In this document: positions 1 through 8,893 of the stretch, piece by piece | Position numbering within the stretch: the first letter of the stretch is position 1 | Layout of the letters: every line of letters begins with the position of its first letter | NCBI GenBank assembly: GCA_028564925.1 | Contig: CM053026.1 | Span: 600,585,107-600,649,106 of the forward strand | DNA length: 64,000 nt | Origin: Lithobates sylvaticus | Taxonomy: Eukaryota > Chordata > Amphibia > Anura > Ranidae | Direction of reading: 5' to 3' | Notes under the pieces: generated by a model | Databases searched by the model: none | Told to the model about the DNA's origin: nothing | What the model saw: only the letters and a program-made list of their open reading frames with translations | Translations under genes and position numbers: made by a program

Positions 1-909
1 CCCTTATCCGAGCAAGCAGCCTGGCACTCAATCAAGCCACCCGATGGACCTGAAAAATAGAAAAAAATAAAAAATCTCTGCATCGATGGGAGGCCTCCCG
101 GTTACAGCTGTCTCTTGGCTTTGACAGCTGTTATATAGGCAAGGGCTGGGGGACCCGGTGACGTAGCGGTTACGTCAGTAGGTGGCCCTGCCCTTGCCTA
201 TATAAGAGCTGTCAAAGCGAAAAGACAGCAGTTTCCTGGAGGCCTCCCATGGAGGGGGAGTTTTTTCTTTTTTTGGGTCCGTCGGGTGGCGCGATTGATG
301 ATAGATGGACATCGCAGGACACTTTTTTTTTGTTTTGTTTTAATAAAGGAATTGTCAAAAACTGTCTGTGGGTTTTTACTTTTTGACACTTTTTTTGGTC
401 AATAGGTAGGGGTATAATGTACCGATACCCATTCACATAAGGGGGGGCAGGATCTGGGGGCCCCATTATTATTATCCAGATTCCAATAAGCCACTTGCCC
501 GCAGACCAAAACAACCAATGGCCAGAGTTTTCGGGAAGAGGCTCTTGTCCCCATCAACACGGGGACAAGGTTCAGGAGGGGGGGGGGGCGCTCACTTGTC
601 CCCCCCTGTCCTGACCTCCAGGCTACATGCTCGGATAAGGGTCCAGTATTGATTTTGGTATGGACTGGGGGGGGGGGGGGGGGCCCTACGCAATTTTTTT
701 CCTTGAATTTTCATCTATATTGCCGGAGACGGCAATACATTACAGCCACAAGCAAGTTTAAATTAATTTTTTTCCTTTAGAAATGTAATTTTGCTGCGGC
801 ACTGTTCTACACATCGCACACATGTGCCACTTTACAGGCAGACCAAGGGGACCCCTAGGCACGGTATTTAAAGAAATATTTCATTTTTATTGTTTCACTT
901 TAAGGGTTA
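1..909 (+). mobile_element. hAT-derived non-autonomous element, 3' part
   Basis: This stretch matches, segment by segment, the right half of the complete non-autonomous hAT at 41520-44463: the GCTCGGATAAGGG block, the AATAAAGGAATTGTC block, the GGGGACAAGG block and the tract ending in TTTCACTTTAAG. An inverted repeat of CCCTTATCCGAGCA lies at 1-14 and again, reversed, at 628-641, so the window opens inside the foldback part. The copy is cut at about 909, where a TTAA MITE begins. It runs on to the left outside the window. There is no coding capacity. The family assignment rests on the other copies in this window. Confidence 0.7.
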
Positions 910-913
910 TTAA

Positions 914-1656
914 CCTCCCTGGCAGTTTTCCTGAGTGTGGATCGGGGTTAAATTTCAGTACCATTAGCGGTAACCCAGAGGCACACTCGGGATTGCATTG
1001 CAAGATCCTGGTGCAGTGTACTTACCTTGTCCCCAGGATCCTACGATGTCCCCCCCCGCTGTGTCTGCAGGCTCTGTCCTCTGCCCGATGCCTCTGTGTG
1101 CCGCACGGGGTGGGGCCTGGCGGAAAATTAAAAAAATAGAGAATTCATAACACATACAGTAAACTGTAATCTTACAGATTACATTACTGTAAGAAATCAT
1201 TTCACATCCCTTTTGTCCCTAGTGCTTTGTCCAATGCCCTGCATGAAGTTTTATATTATATATACTGTTCTTTCTGCCTGGAAACTTGAGATTGTCCATA
1301 GCAACTAAAAAGTGTCCCTTTACGTCAAAAGTGGTTTTAGACCAGCTAGAAAACAGCTATAGTAACTTAGAACACTTGCAGAATTGAGCGATAGTGAATC
1401 GCGGGGGAAATTAATTTTATTATTATTATATTATTATCTTTTATAATTATTTATAGTTATTTATTATATTATAATTATGATTTTGTGTTTCAAACTTTAT
1501 CATACCCGGGATGTCTACTAGACTCTTGTTTGGACAGATTTAAGTGTGTTATTGCTAAGAATTACAGGCCTACAGTATAAAACGCCAAAGTTCTATGCAA
1601 AATATCTGTACCGTTTTGAGACGCAAAAATCTGACATAATCATACATCCAGGGAGG
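914..1656. mobile_element. piggyBac-type MITE, 743 bp
   Basis: Ends are CCTCCCTGG at 914 and CCAGGGAGG at 1656, flanked on both sides by TTAA (910-913 and 1657-1660). TTAA target duplication with CCT/CCC-type ends is the mark of piggyBac elements. The interior is GC-rich at the left and AT-rich at 1400-1480, with no open frame. It sits in the TTAA that ends the conserved hAT tract; the same TTAA is still empty at about 20310. Confidence 0.75.
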
Positions 1657-1660
1657 TTAA

Positions 1661-1830
1661 CCACTTCCCGACCGGCTTCAGTACATATATGGCGGAAGGT
1701 TGGCTCTCCTGCACAAATTGCCGTATATGTACGGCGGCTCCTTTAAGAGCCATAGCAACCCATTCTCTGCCAGAGACATTTACACAGTAATCTGCATTTT
1801 ATAGCACTGATCTGATTTGTATCAGCGTAA
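1661..1830 (+). mobile_element. TTAA MITE fragment (CCACTTCCCGACC end)
   Basis: It starts CCACTTCCCGACCGG directly after the TTAA at 1657-1660 and continues with sequence shared by the MITEs at 6464 and 13939 (the segments about CTCCTTTAAGA and TTTATAGCACTGAT). The 3' half is missing. It shares one TTAA with the preceding MITE, so two elements used the same target. Confidence 0.55.
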
Positions 1831-1949
1831 CCTCACAAGGTCCCCAGTTGCAAACACACCGATTCGAGGACGATACCAAATTCTCCACCTTCCAACGCTG
1901 ATACCCATATGCCCAATGCCCAGTTAAACCTCTGTTTTTCCACAAAGAG

Positions 1950-3791
1950 TTTTTTATTGAAAATTTTACAGATAATACAGAAAGTACTATAAAAGCATAA
2001 CCAAAAAGGTGTATATGGTTCCAAAAAGGAGGAGCATAGGTCAAATATTTGTGAATGTAGGAACCAACAGTTGCTGCCCTCTACAGTTAGCCAAAAATAA
2101 ACCCGACATGCAGATACAAAGATTTTCCTAAAAGTTTGGTAAGATATAGTCATTTAAAGAAATAATACTTCAGTGCATTATAATCCTTTTGGAGTTACTA
2201 TGGAATGGGGGCCTTCGAAAATGTCTTTATTCTAGTTTCTGATTGTACTGTAAGTCATATAGGGAATTGGAATAGCTCCCGACCACCAGGTCAGCTCGCT
2301 ACTCCATATCCTTCCTATGTGAGGATTTAGTGTAGAAGGGGGACAAAAGAGAAGAAGATAAGAGAGAGGACAGGATAGAGAGGTGGGGGGGATGGGGGAG
2401 GTGAACCCAAGGGGAATGTGTGGGGAGGGGGTGGAATAACCACCACCTACCCTCTCCATTAACCCCCGAGTATTGTAAGTGATATATAGAATCCACTGTT
2501 CCCTCAAATTACCTTAATTAAAGGAGTAAAGACCTGTATTACACAATTCAAGTGTTATCCCGTTTTAGATCCTGGTATCGCTGTGAGTCTCAATATTCAA
2601 GCCAGCGTGCCCATGTAGCTGAAAATTTTGACATTCTGTCCTGGGTGGTGTAAATCTGCTCCTCCATCGCTGCTATATGGTTGACTCGTAACGCCCATTC
2701 CTTCATTGAAGGGGGGCGACTTGAACCGGCAAGCACAACCTAGCAGCATTAATCATATGCATAGCCATCGACCTATAGTATCTTTTGCAGGGAATTTTGG
2801 AGAGGTGAAGGAGGTACTGCGCTCGTGAAAACTCCAAAGGAAGCGAGGATGTCTCAGTCGTCACTTCATGGACTTTACACCAGTACGACTGAATCAGTGG
2901 GCATATCCACCATATGTGGAGAAAAGTAGCCCTGTTCACACCTCCAGCACCAATCTGAAACTGTTGGGATGAATTTGTGGAGTACTTACGGCGTTTTATA
3001 CTACCTCGTTTTTATTTTGTACCCGTTTTCCTGGGTATGTACACATTTAGAGAGCCCTTGTGAATATACAGATGAACGCAGTCCCAACTAGTGTCATATA
3101 TAACCATGTCCAGCTCAGTCTCCCAATAGGCATGTTCCGAGCGCAGGGAGGCATAAGGTTCCCGAACATTGAGGCGTAAAGCACTGAAATCAGATGACTC
3201 TGGGGAGAGGAGCTAGAACATAGGGACTCTAGGACAGTAGGAGCTTTCATGAAGCTTTCTCTGCTCACAGGACTGTCTAGGTAGTGTTTTAGTTAAATAT
3301 AGGCCCAGAAGGGGAAAGACTTAGTGTTAGACATAGCTGGGAGCTCTCCCTGCCGGAGGAGCCTCCCCTTCGAGAAGAAGTGTTTGGCTTGCATTTCTGC
3401 GTAAGGCCATTCTGCTGCTAAATAGGTCCTCTCCATGCCAGGAGAAAAGTCTGGGTTACCTTTAATAGGTGTGATCGCACAGTTTGTAGCTGAGAGCGAG
3501 TGTACTTTGCATGCCCTTTCAAAGACATGTAGGGTTGCTCCGATAAGAGGATGATAGTGAATGGTTGCTTCTTTGAGAACCAGGGAATTGAGCGTAGTTT
3601 AGCTCCTGAGATCAATTGCTCCAGCAACACCCAGCCCTTGCATCTTGTACGGAGCCTCCAATCCACTACCTGGGTCAGATGGACTGCCCAGTAATACCTC
3701 TGCAGACCCAGAAGGCCAATCCCGCCTCCATATTTGGGTAGTACTAGCTTTGCCCACCCAATTAATGCCGCCTTGTACCGAGGACCCCATA
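1950..3791 (-). mobile_element. L1/Tx1-type LINE, 5'-truncated 3' fragment
   Basis: Reading the minus strand, the element ends at about 1950 with a TTTCAATAAAAAA tail like the one closing the LINE at 57037. Upstream are decayed frames of the C-terminal half of an L1-type ORF2: the GGGIGLLGLQRYYWAVHL block (3795-3418), matching the GGLGAPDVIKYYYATHL block of the LINE at 50943, and HIWWICPLIQSYW (2939-2703), matching HIFWQCPLIQPLW. The endonuclease and RT catalytic regions are absent. Several frame changes separate the pieces. The 5' limit is blurred by the hAT insertion at 3800. Confidence 0.7.
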
Positions 3792-3795
3792 CCAT
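2703..3795 (-). pseudogene. L1-type ORF2 C-terminal remnant
   Basis: Only the region after the reverse transcriptase is left. Frame 3795-3418 carries the GGIGLLGL and YYW block that follows the thumb in L1-type ORF2, and frame 2939-2703 carries the terminal cysteine/tryptophan region (WWICPLIQSYW) and the helix MAMHMINAARLCLPVQ. They lie in different frames with stops between, so no protein can be made. Identity comes from alignment by eye with the better preserved ORF2 at 54395-56743. Confidence 0.6.
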
Positions 3796-3799
3796 AGAT

Positions 3800-4599
3800 C
3801 AGGGGTGCCCAAACAGTGGTCCGCGGCCTCCTGCTCTGGGATGGCTGGTTGGTAAGCCCAGATCACAGGTTCCCGACCTGCCATCCCAGAGCATCAGTGT
3901 TGTGAATGAAGCCGTGGCAGAGGAAGCAAGCAGCTGCATAGCAGAGCCACATAAGACAATGCTTCCTGTATAGCGCCACCTCCTGTCACAGGTGGAGTTA
4001 TACCAAATGCACTCTGCCTGGAACAGCAACAGCTGGCGATACCCGAATTGAAGATTGAAGGTATGTTTTAATACTATAATCACAGTTTATATATGGGCAT
4101 ATCTGTTCTGCAGTGGTTACCGGGCTGCTTTCAAACTGCACTGAGCCATAGACCTCTGTTATTACCTACGGGTTTGGTGCTCTTTTAGAAAGAGCACCAC
4201 ACCTGCAGGATATAATAGAATTCTATGGCAAAGTGCAGCTAACCCATAGGAAAGCCAGAGGTGCACTGCTCTGGGTAAACCACAGCACATCAGTGTGAAA
4301 GCAGCCTTAAGCCCTCCATTCACTTCTATGGAGCGGCAAATGTAAACAGACTTGTGTGCGTTTACACCTGCCTACCTTCAATCCGATCCGCTAAAAGAAA
4401 AAAAAACAGAAGGGGATCTGTCCCCTTCCATCTGGGCGGATCGGAGGGCCCATAGAGTAGAGTGAGCTGTGTCCGTGTGTCCACTGCATATCCGAATTGT
4501 ACATGGACCTGTCATCCGCCCACTCCACTCATTGTGGCCCGCGACCGGTTAACAAGTCCCTTAAGAAGCCCTTGCTCTTCAAAAGGTTGGGCAACCTTG
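3800..4599. mobile_element. hAT MITE (CAGGGGTGCCC ends), 800 bp
   Basis: Ends are CAGGGGTGCCCAAAC and, reversed, CAAGGTTGCCCAACC. The 8-bp sequence CCATAGAT stands exactly before (3792-3799) and after (4600-4607), a perfect hAT target duplication. Inside, 4125-4311 has its own inverted ends (GGGCTGCTTTCAAACTG and CAGTGTGAAAGCAGCC), so a smaller MITE is nested in it. No transposase remnant is visible. Confidence 0.85.
4125..4311. mobile_element. small nested MITE
   Basis: Inverted ends GGGCTGCTTTCAAACTGCA and CAGTGTGAAAGCAGCC face each other within the 800-bp hAT MITE. The same kind of end (CTTTCACACTG) recurs in the MITEs at 40439 and 47812. Target duplication not clear. Confidence 0.45.
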
Positions 4600-6036
4600 C
4601 CATAGATGGTTCACCACTATGCCATATCGGTATTAATTTAGAAGGCCTCCAAAGATCCCACACAGCACACCGGTGTAAAGCCTTATACCTGTGGGCACCC
4701 AAAAAACGCAGAGCTCATTGGATTCCATCCTGCAGGCCTAGAATCCAAAAATCAATGCCATTCCCCCCTCAAGTATTGACAAGTGTCTACTTTCAAATCC
4801 CTGTATCTGACCACAAAGCCTCCATTACGTATCACAAATCTCCCCACCTCCTTATTAACTTTAATACGGGCCTTGTTAACCTTCTCCACTGACCTAGCCC
4901 AACAACAGGAACTATGGCCGACAATGTCAGACCATACAATGAGAGTATGGGGAAAATCCATGCGGATGCGCAGGACAAATTTAATGTCCCAAACCAAATG
5001 TCGCATGGACCAGACTCCTAAATCGTTGCCCTCGACACCAACACGTCCAGCGCCCTATTCAAACGGGCATACCAGTTGACCTCGGGCAACACCCTGCTCC
5101 ACAACATGCCTGGGACCCCAATCCGAGAAACCGAGACATCTGAGACAAAGCATCAGCCACTGCATTAGTCCGGGAATATGCACAGCATACATAAAGACAT
5201 TCAGTTGAAAACAGGTTCCGCAACAGGCGGACAACCGCCGCTAACAAATGGAAAAAAATGTGAAAAATAAGTGCGGCGCTCAAATGTTCAATAATAATTA
5301 TTAAACACAATTCTGGGATAATATCAAAAGACCATATTATCCAAAATATATAACCAGTGATGAAGATGTGTTTATATAAATGATATCCAATATAATAAAA
5401 TATTGCATGAAAATATTTATATAAAGAAAACGTGACCTCAATAAAACTATCACAAACTAAACAATATTGCTCATATCTATAAAAATAATTGTTGTGAAAA
5501 TGGACGTGACCTCAATAAAGCTGTCATGAACTAAACAATATTGTGTCCCATAACTTAGACAATAAGTGAACAGTTATTGTGAAAATAGATTATTAATACA
5601 CCATATAGTGACAAAAGTGAATATATTAAGACATTTAGGTGATATGTGCGGCTTGTCTGATGTATTCCGTCACCGATTATGGGAAGGCTTACCGACTGAC
5701 GTGGACTCAGATGGGCTTACGCCGTATGAGTCAAAATTGCTGTGTGGTGTTTGCAATACACCGACGTGGGCAGTAGTTCCAGTTGGTAATGTATGGTGAC
5801 CACCGACAAGTCTATGCGCTGGGTAGTTGATGTTAACTCAGAATGGGAATAGTAGGCAGGTATGGTATGTGGCTCATCCCCAAAGGTGTTACCGATAAAG
5901 AGAAATGAGACCATATAGCGTGATACCGTCAGGCAAAATGTAATTTAATAAATCAAAAATGGGTACTCACATGTACAAAGATTTTAGTAGGCATGTATAA
6001 AAAAGGTTGGCAGCAGTGGCATCAGCACTTCGTATC

Positions 6037-6070
6037 CCGACGCGTTTCGCCTTAGTGAGGCATCATCTGG
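6037..6070 (-). ncRNA. hammerhead-ribozyme-like motif (inverted partner)
   Basis: On the minus strand: helix I strand CCCC, core CAGATGA, one T, stem II GCC with loop TCACTAA closed by GGC, then GAAAC, the self-complementary ACGCGT, C, and GGG closing helix I. The type I hammerhead core is CTGATGA, stem II, GAAA, helix III, NUH. The differences are A for T at position 4 of the core and one extra base before stem II. Cleavage activity is not shown. Confidence 0.45.
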
Positions 6071-6076
6071 GGGGTT

Positions 6077-6108
6077 GAGATGATGCCTCACTAAGGCGAA
6101 ACGCGTCG
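6077..6108 (+). ncRNA. hammerhead-ribozyme-like motif
   Basis: Plus-strand mirror of the preceding motif: GAGATGA, T, GCC-loop-GGC, GAAACGCGTCGGG. Here the first two core bases also differ (GA for CT) and the helix I strand is weaker than in the minus copy, so this is the more decayed partner. Confidence 0.4.
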
Positions 6109-6463
6109 GGATACATGGAGCGACACAAATAAGCGCAGTTTTCTTCCCCCTTTTTTTCAACCGCCGCTGACAAAGCCAACACCTGGTTAATGACCTGAAC
6201 CACCCCCAAATTGTTGCAATGGAGCCGGATCTTCCTATTATGAAAAAGCTCACCCCAGACTTCCACTGCGACAATAACCGGAAATAATTCCAGCAGGACA
6301 AGATTCTTGAGAAAACCCACCCCCCGCCAGTCGTCCGACCAGCGTGCCGCACTCCATTGTCCCCCAAAAAATGCCCCATATCCTGATTACATGGTCGCAG
6401 TGGTAAAAAACTCCAAAGTAAAATGACTTAATGGCCCTTCCTTTTAAAGCAAATGGCCATTAA

Positions 6464-6898
6464 CCGATTCCCGACCAGCCGCCGCAGTTTTACAGTGTTA
6501 ACCCCTTGACTGCCAGTGACATTTTTACAGTAATCAGTGCATTTTTATAGCACTGATAGCTGTATAAATGACAATGGTCCCAAAAATTTGTCAAAAGTGT
6601 CCGATGTGTATGCCATAATGTCACAGTTCCGATAAAAATAGCAGATCACTGCCATTACTAGTAAAAAATAAAATAAAAATAAATTAAGATTTTTATTACC
6701 AAAAATATATAGAAGAATACATATCGGCCTAAACTGAGAAAAAATTACCTTTTTTAAAAAAAAAAAGAAATGGGGCTATTTATTATAGCAAAAAGTACAA
6801 ACTATTGTGTTTTTTTCAAAATTGTCACTCTTTTTTTGTTTATAGCACAAAAAAAATAAAAAAACGCGGAGATGATCAAATACCACCAAAAGAAAGTA
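6464..6898 (+). mobile_element. TTAA MITE fragment (CCGATTCCCGACC end)
   Basis: It begins after TTAA at 6460-6463 and follows the MITE at 13939 closely (TTTATAGCACTGAT, CATTACTAGTAAAAAATAAA, CATATCGGCCTAAACTGAG, GATCAAATACCACCAAAAG). It stops where the Tc1 element begins at 6901, and the expected right part does not resume after 8648. Confidence 0.6.
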
Positions 6899-7286
6899 TA
6901 TTAGTGTAAATTTGCTGTCCCCTCAAAATAACTTAACACACAGCCATTAATGTCTAAACTGCTGGCAACAAAAGTGAGTACACCCCCAAGTAAAAATGTC
7001 CAAATTGAGCCCAACTAGCCATTTTCCCTCCCCGGTGTAATTTGACTCGTTAGTGTTATAAGGTCTCAGGTGTGAATGGGGAGCAGGTGTGTTAAATTTG
7101 GTGTTAGTACTTCATTTTTCCATCGCACACGTTCCTGGAAATGCTCACAGTTTTGGGTGCTGTAGCAACAACCAGCTGGATACTGGTTCAAATCACAATA
7201 AAAAGATATTTGCCAGCACACCATGGAGCGACACAAATAGCGTCCAAAAGGAGTGGTTTATTGCATGATCACAATATGGGAATAGT

Positions 7287-7323
7287 GCAACGTTTCGGAG
7301 CCGCGCAGGGCCCCTTCATCAGG
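7287..7323 (-). ncRNA. hammerhead-ribozyme-like motif
   Basis: On the minus strand: TGC, core CTGATGA (exact), one A, stem II GGGGCC with loop CTGCGC closed by GGCTCC, then GAAACGTT and GCA. TGC and GCA can pair as helix I. Stem II differs completely from the motifs at 6037 and 63329 yet still pairs (with one G-T), which is compensatory change. Confidence 0.5.
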
Positions 7324-7326
7324 CAT

Positions 7327-7362
7327 GTGACGAAGGGGCCCTGCGCGGCTCCGAAACGTTGC
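7327..7362 (+). ncRNA. hammerhead-ribozyme-like motif, variant core
   Basis: Mirror copy in the right arm: core GTGACGA rather than CTGATGA, same stem II and GAAACGTT. The core changes make this arm less likely to be functional. Confidence 0.35.
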
Positions 7363-7512
7363 ACTATTCCCATATTGTGATCATGCAATAAACCACTCCT
7401 TTTGGACGCTATTTGTGTCGCTCCATGGTGTGCTGGCAAATATCTTTTTATTATTAAATTTGGTGTTATCGCTATAATTCTCTCATACTGGTCACTGGAA
7501 GTTCAACATGGC

Positions 7513-8526
7513 ACCTCATGACAAATAACTCTCTGAGGATCTGAAAAAAAAGAATTGATATTCTACATAAACATGGCCTAGGCTATAAGAAGATTGCCAA
7601 GACCTTGAAACTGATCTGCAGCACGATGGCCAAGACCATACAGCGGTTTAACAGGACAGGTTCCACTCAGAACAGGCCTCGCCATGGTCGGCCAAAGAAG
7701 TTGAGTGCACATGCTCACCATCTTATCCAGAGGTTGTCTTTGGGAAATAGACGTATGAGTGCTGCCAGCATTGCTGCAGAGGTTGAAGGGGTGGGGGGTC
7801 AGCCTGTCAATGCTCAGACCATACGCCACACACTGCATCAAATTGATCTGCATGGCTGTCATCCCAGAAGGAAGCCTCTTCTAAAGATGATACACAAGAA
7901 AGCCTGCAAACAGTTTGCTGAAGGCAAGCAGACAAGGACATGGATTACTGGAACCACGTCCTGTGGCCTATTGAGACCAAGATAAACTTATTTGGTTCAG
8001 ATGGTGTCAAGCGTGTGTGGCGGCAACCAGATGAGGAGTACAAAGACAAGTGTGTCTTGCTTACAGTCAAGCATGGTGGTGGGAGTGTCACGGTCTGGGG
8101 CTGCATGAGTGCTGCCGGCACTGGGGAGCTACAGTTCATTGAGGGGACCATGAATGCCAAAATGTACTGTGACATACTGAAGCAGAGCATGATCCCCCCT
8201 TCAGAGACTGGGACGCAGTGCAGTATTCCAACATGATAACCACCGAAACACACCTCCAAGATGACCACTGCCTTGCTAAAGAAGCTGAGGGTAGAGGTGA
8301 TGGACTCGTCAAGCATGTCTCCAGACCTAAACCCTATTGAGCATCTGTGGGGCATCCTCAAATGGAAGGTGGAGGAGCACAAGGTCTCGAACATCCACCA
8401 GCTTTGTGATGTTGTCATGGAGGAGTGGAAGAGGACTCCAGTGGCAATCTGTAAAGCTCTGGTGAACTCCATGCCCAAGAGGGTCAAGGGAGTGCTGGAA
8501 AATAATGGTGGCCACAAAAAATATTG
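7513..8526 (+). pseudogene. Tc1-type transposase, broken
   Basis: DNA-binding half: GLGYKKIAKTL and GRPKK hinge (frames around 7560-7900). Catalytic half: the position of the first aspartate reads WPIETKINLFG where the family has W-S/T-D-E-T-K, so that acidic residue is gone. KHGGGSVTVWGCMS (8070-8108) and [12 protein letters not shown] (8320-8352) with the final glutamate are kept. At least two frame changes (near 7940 and 8230) break the roughly 340-residue protein. It therefore cannot make an active enzyme. The family is distinct from the Tc1 at 17064, judging by the ends. Confidence 0.8.
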
Positions 8527-8648
8527 ACACTTTTGGGCCAAATTGGACATTTTCACTTAGAGTTGTACTCACTATCGTTGCCAGCGGTTTAGACATTAAT
8601 GGCTGTGTGTTGAGCTATTTTGAGGGGACAGCACATTTACACTGTTAT

Positions 8649-8893
8649 ACAAGCTGTACACTATACTTTACATTGTAGGAAAGTGCACTCATGCAGGCGC
8701 GCTCCTGTGTCCTGCTGCTGTGTCCATTGACACAGACAGCAGGACTCAGCCCCGCCCCCAGTCATTGGGTTTGATTGACAGCAGCGGGAGCCAATGGCTG
8801 CACTGCTATAAATCTGTCCAATGAGGACCCGAGACAACAGCTGGAGCTGCTGTGCTTGTCCCCATCACTGGAAAGATCAGGCTCAGGTAAGCA
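8649..8893 (+). mobile_element. GC-rich MITE fragment
   Basis: 8740-8800 (GATTGACAGCAGCGGGAGCCAATGGCT region) resembles the middle of the MITE at 49301-49768 (ACTGACAGCAGTGGGAGCCAATGGCT region). Both ends are missing: one side is bounded by the Tc1 element, the other by a LINE. Confidence 0.4.

Larger units (their letters stand above)
5249..6157 (+). mobile_element. 909-bp insertion with paired hammerhead-like motifs
   Basis: Flanked by a 17-bp direct repeat with one mismatch (CAACCGCCGCTAACAAA at 5232-5248, with G for A at 6158-6174), which fits target-primed reverse transcription. The left part is AT-rich and holds two copies of a 38-bp segment near GTGACCTCAATAAA (about 5431 and 5506). 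The right end holds an inverted pair of hammerhead-like motifs at 6037-6108 and ends in CATGGAGCGACACAAATA plus a T-rich tail. The CATGGAGCGACACAAATA segment also lies in both arms of the palindrome at 7107-7453, so the two insertions are kin. No open frame. Possibly a non-autonomous relative of Penelope-like elements (inference). Confidence 0.6.
4608..6390 (-). mobile_element. Ngaro/DIRS-type retroelement remnant (fossil)
   Basis: Two minus-strand parts are recognisable. One is a retroelement RNase H, with LELFPVIVAVEVWGELF and CNNLGVVQVINQ at 6390-6175 and AVADALSQ near 5160. The other, at about 5006-4752, resembles the SGNH-hydrolase-like domain (VWSDIVGH and VNKEVGRFVIRNGG). That pair points to the Ngaro group of DIRS-like elements with tyrosine recombinases. 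The element is broken and incomplete, and no terminal repeats were found. A 909-bp unrelated insertion with its own target duplication lies inside (5249-6157). Age: old, judging by decay. Confidence 0.6.
7107..7453. mobile_element. 347-bp palindromic insertion with hammerhead-like motifs
   Basis: A perfect 15-bp direct repeat, TTAAATTTGGTGTTA, flanks it (7092-7106 and 7454-7468). From about 7197 the insertion is an almost perfect palindrome with arms of about 120 bp around a centre near 7324. Each arm carries CATGGAGCGACACAAATA and a hammerhead-like core. The long target duplication argues against a DNA transposon and for a reverse-transcribed insertion. Confidence 0.65.
6901..8646 (+). mobile_element. 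Tc1/mariner element, decayed
   Basis: Long terminal inverted repeats of about 110 bp: TTAGTGTAAATTTGCTGTCC at the left and CATTTACACTG reversed at the right, with TA at both edges (6899-6900, 8647-8648). The repeats differ at many positions, so the copy is not young. A 347-bp palindromic insertion (7107-7453) lies between the left repeat and the transposase gene. Confidence 0.8.
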
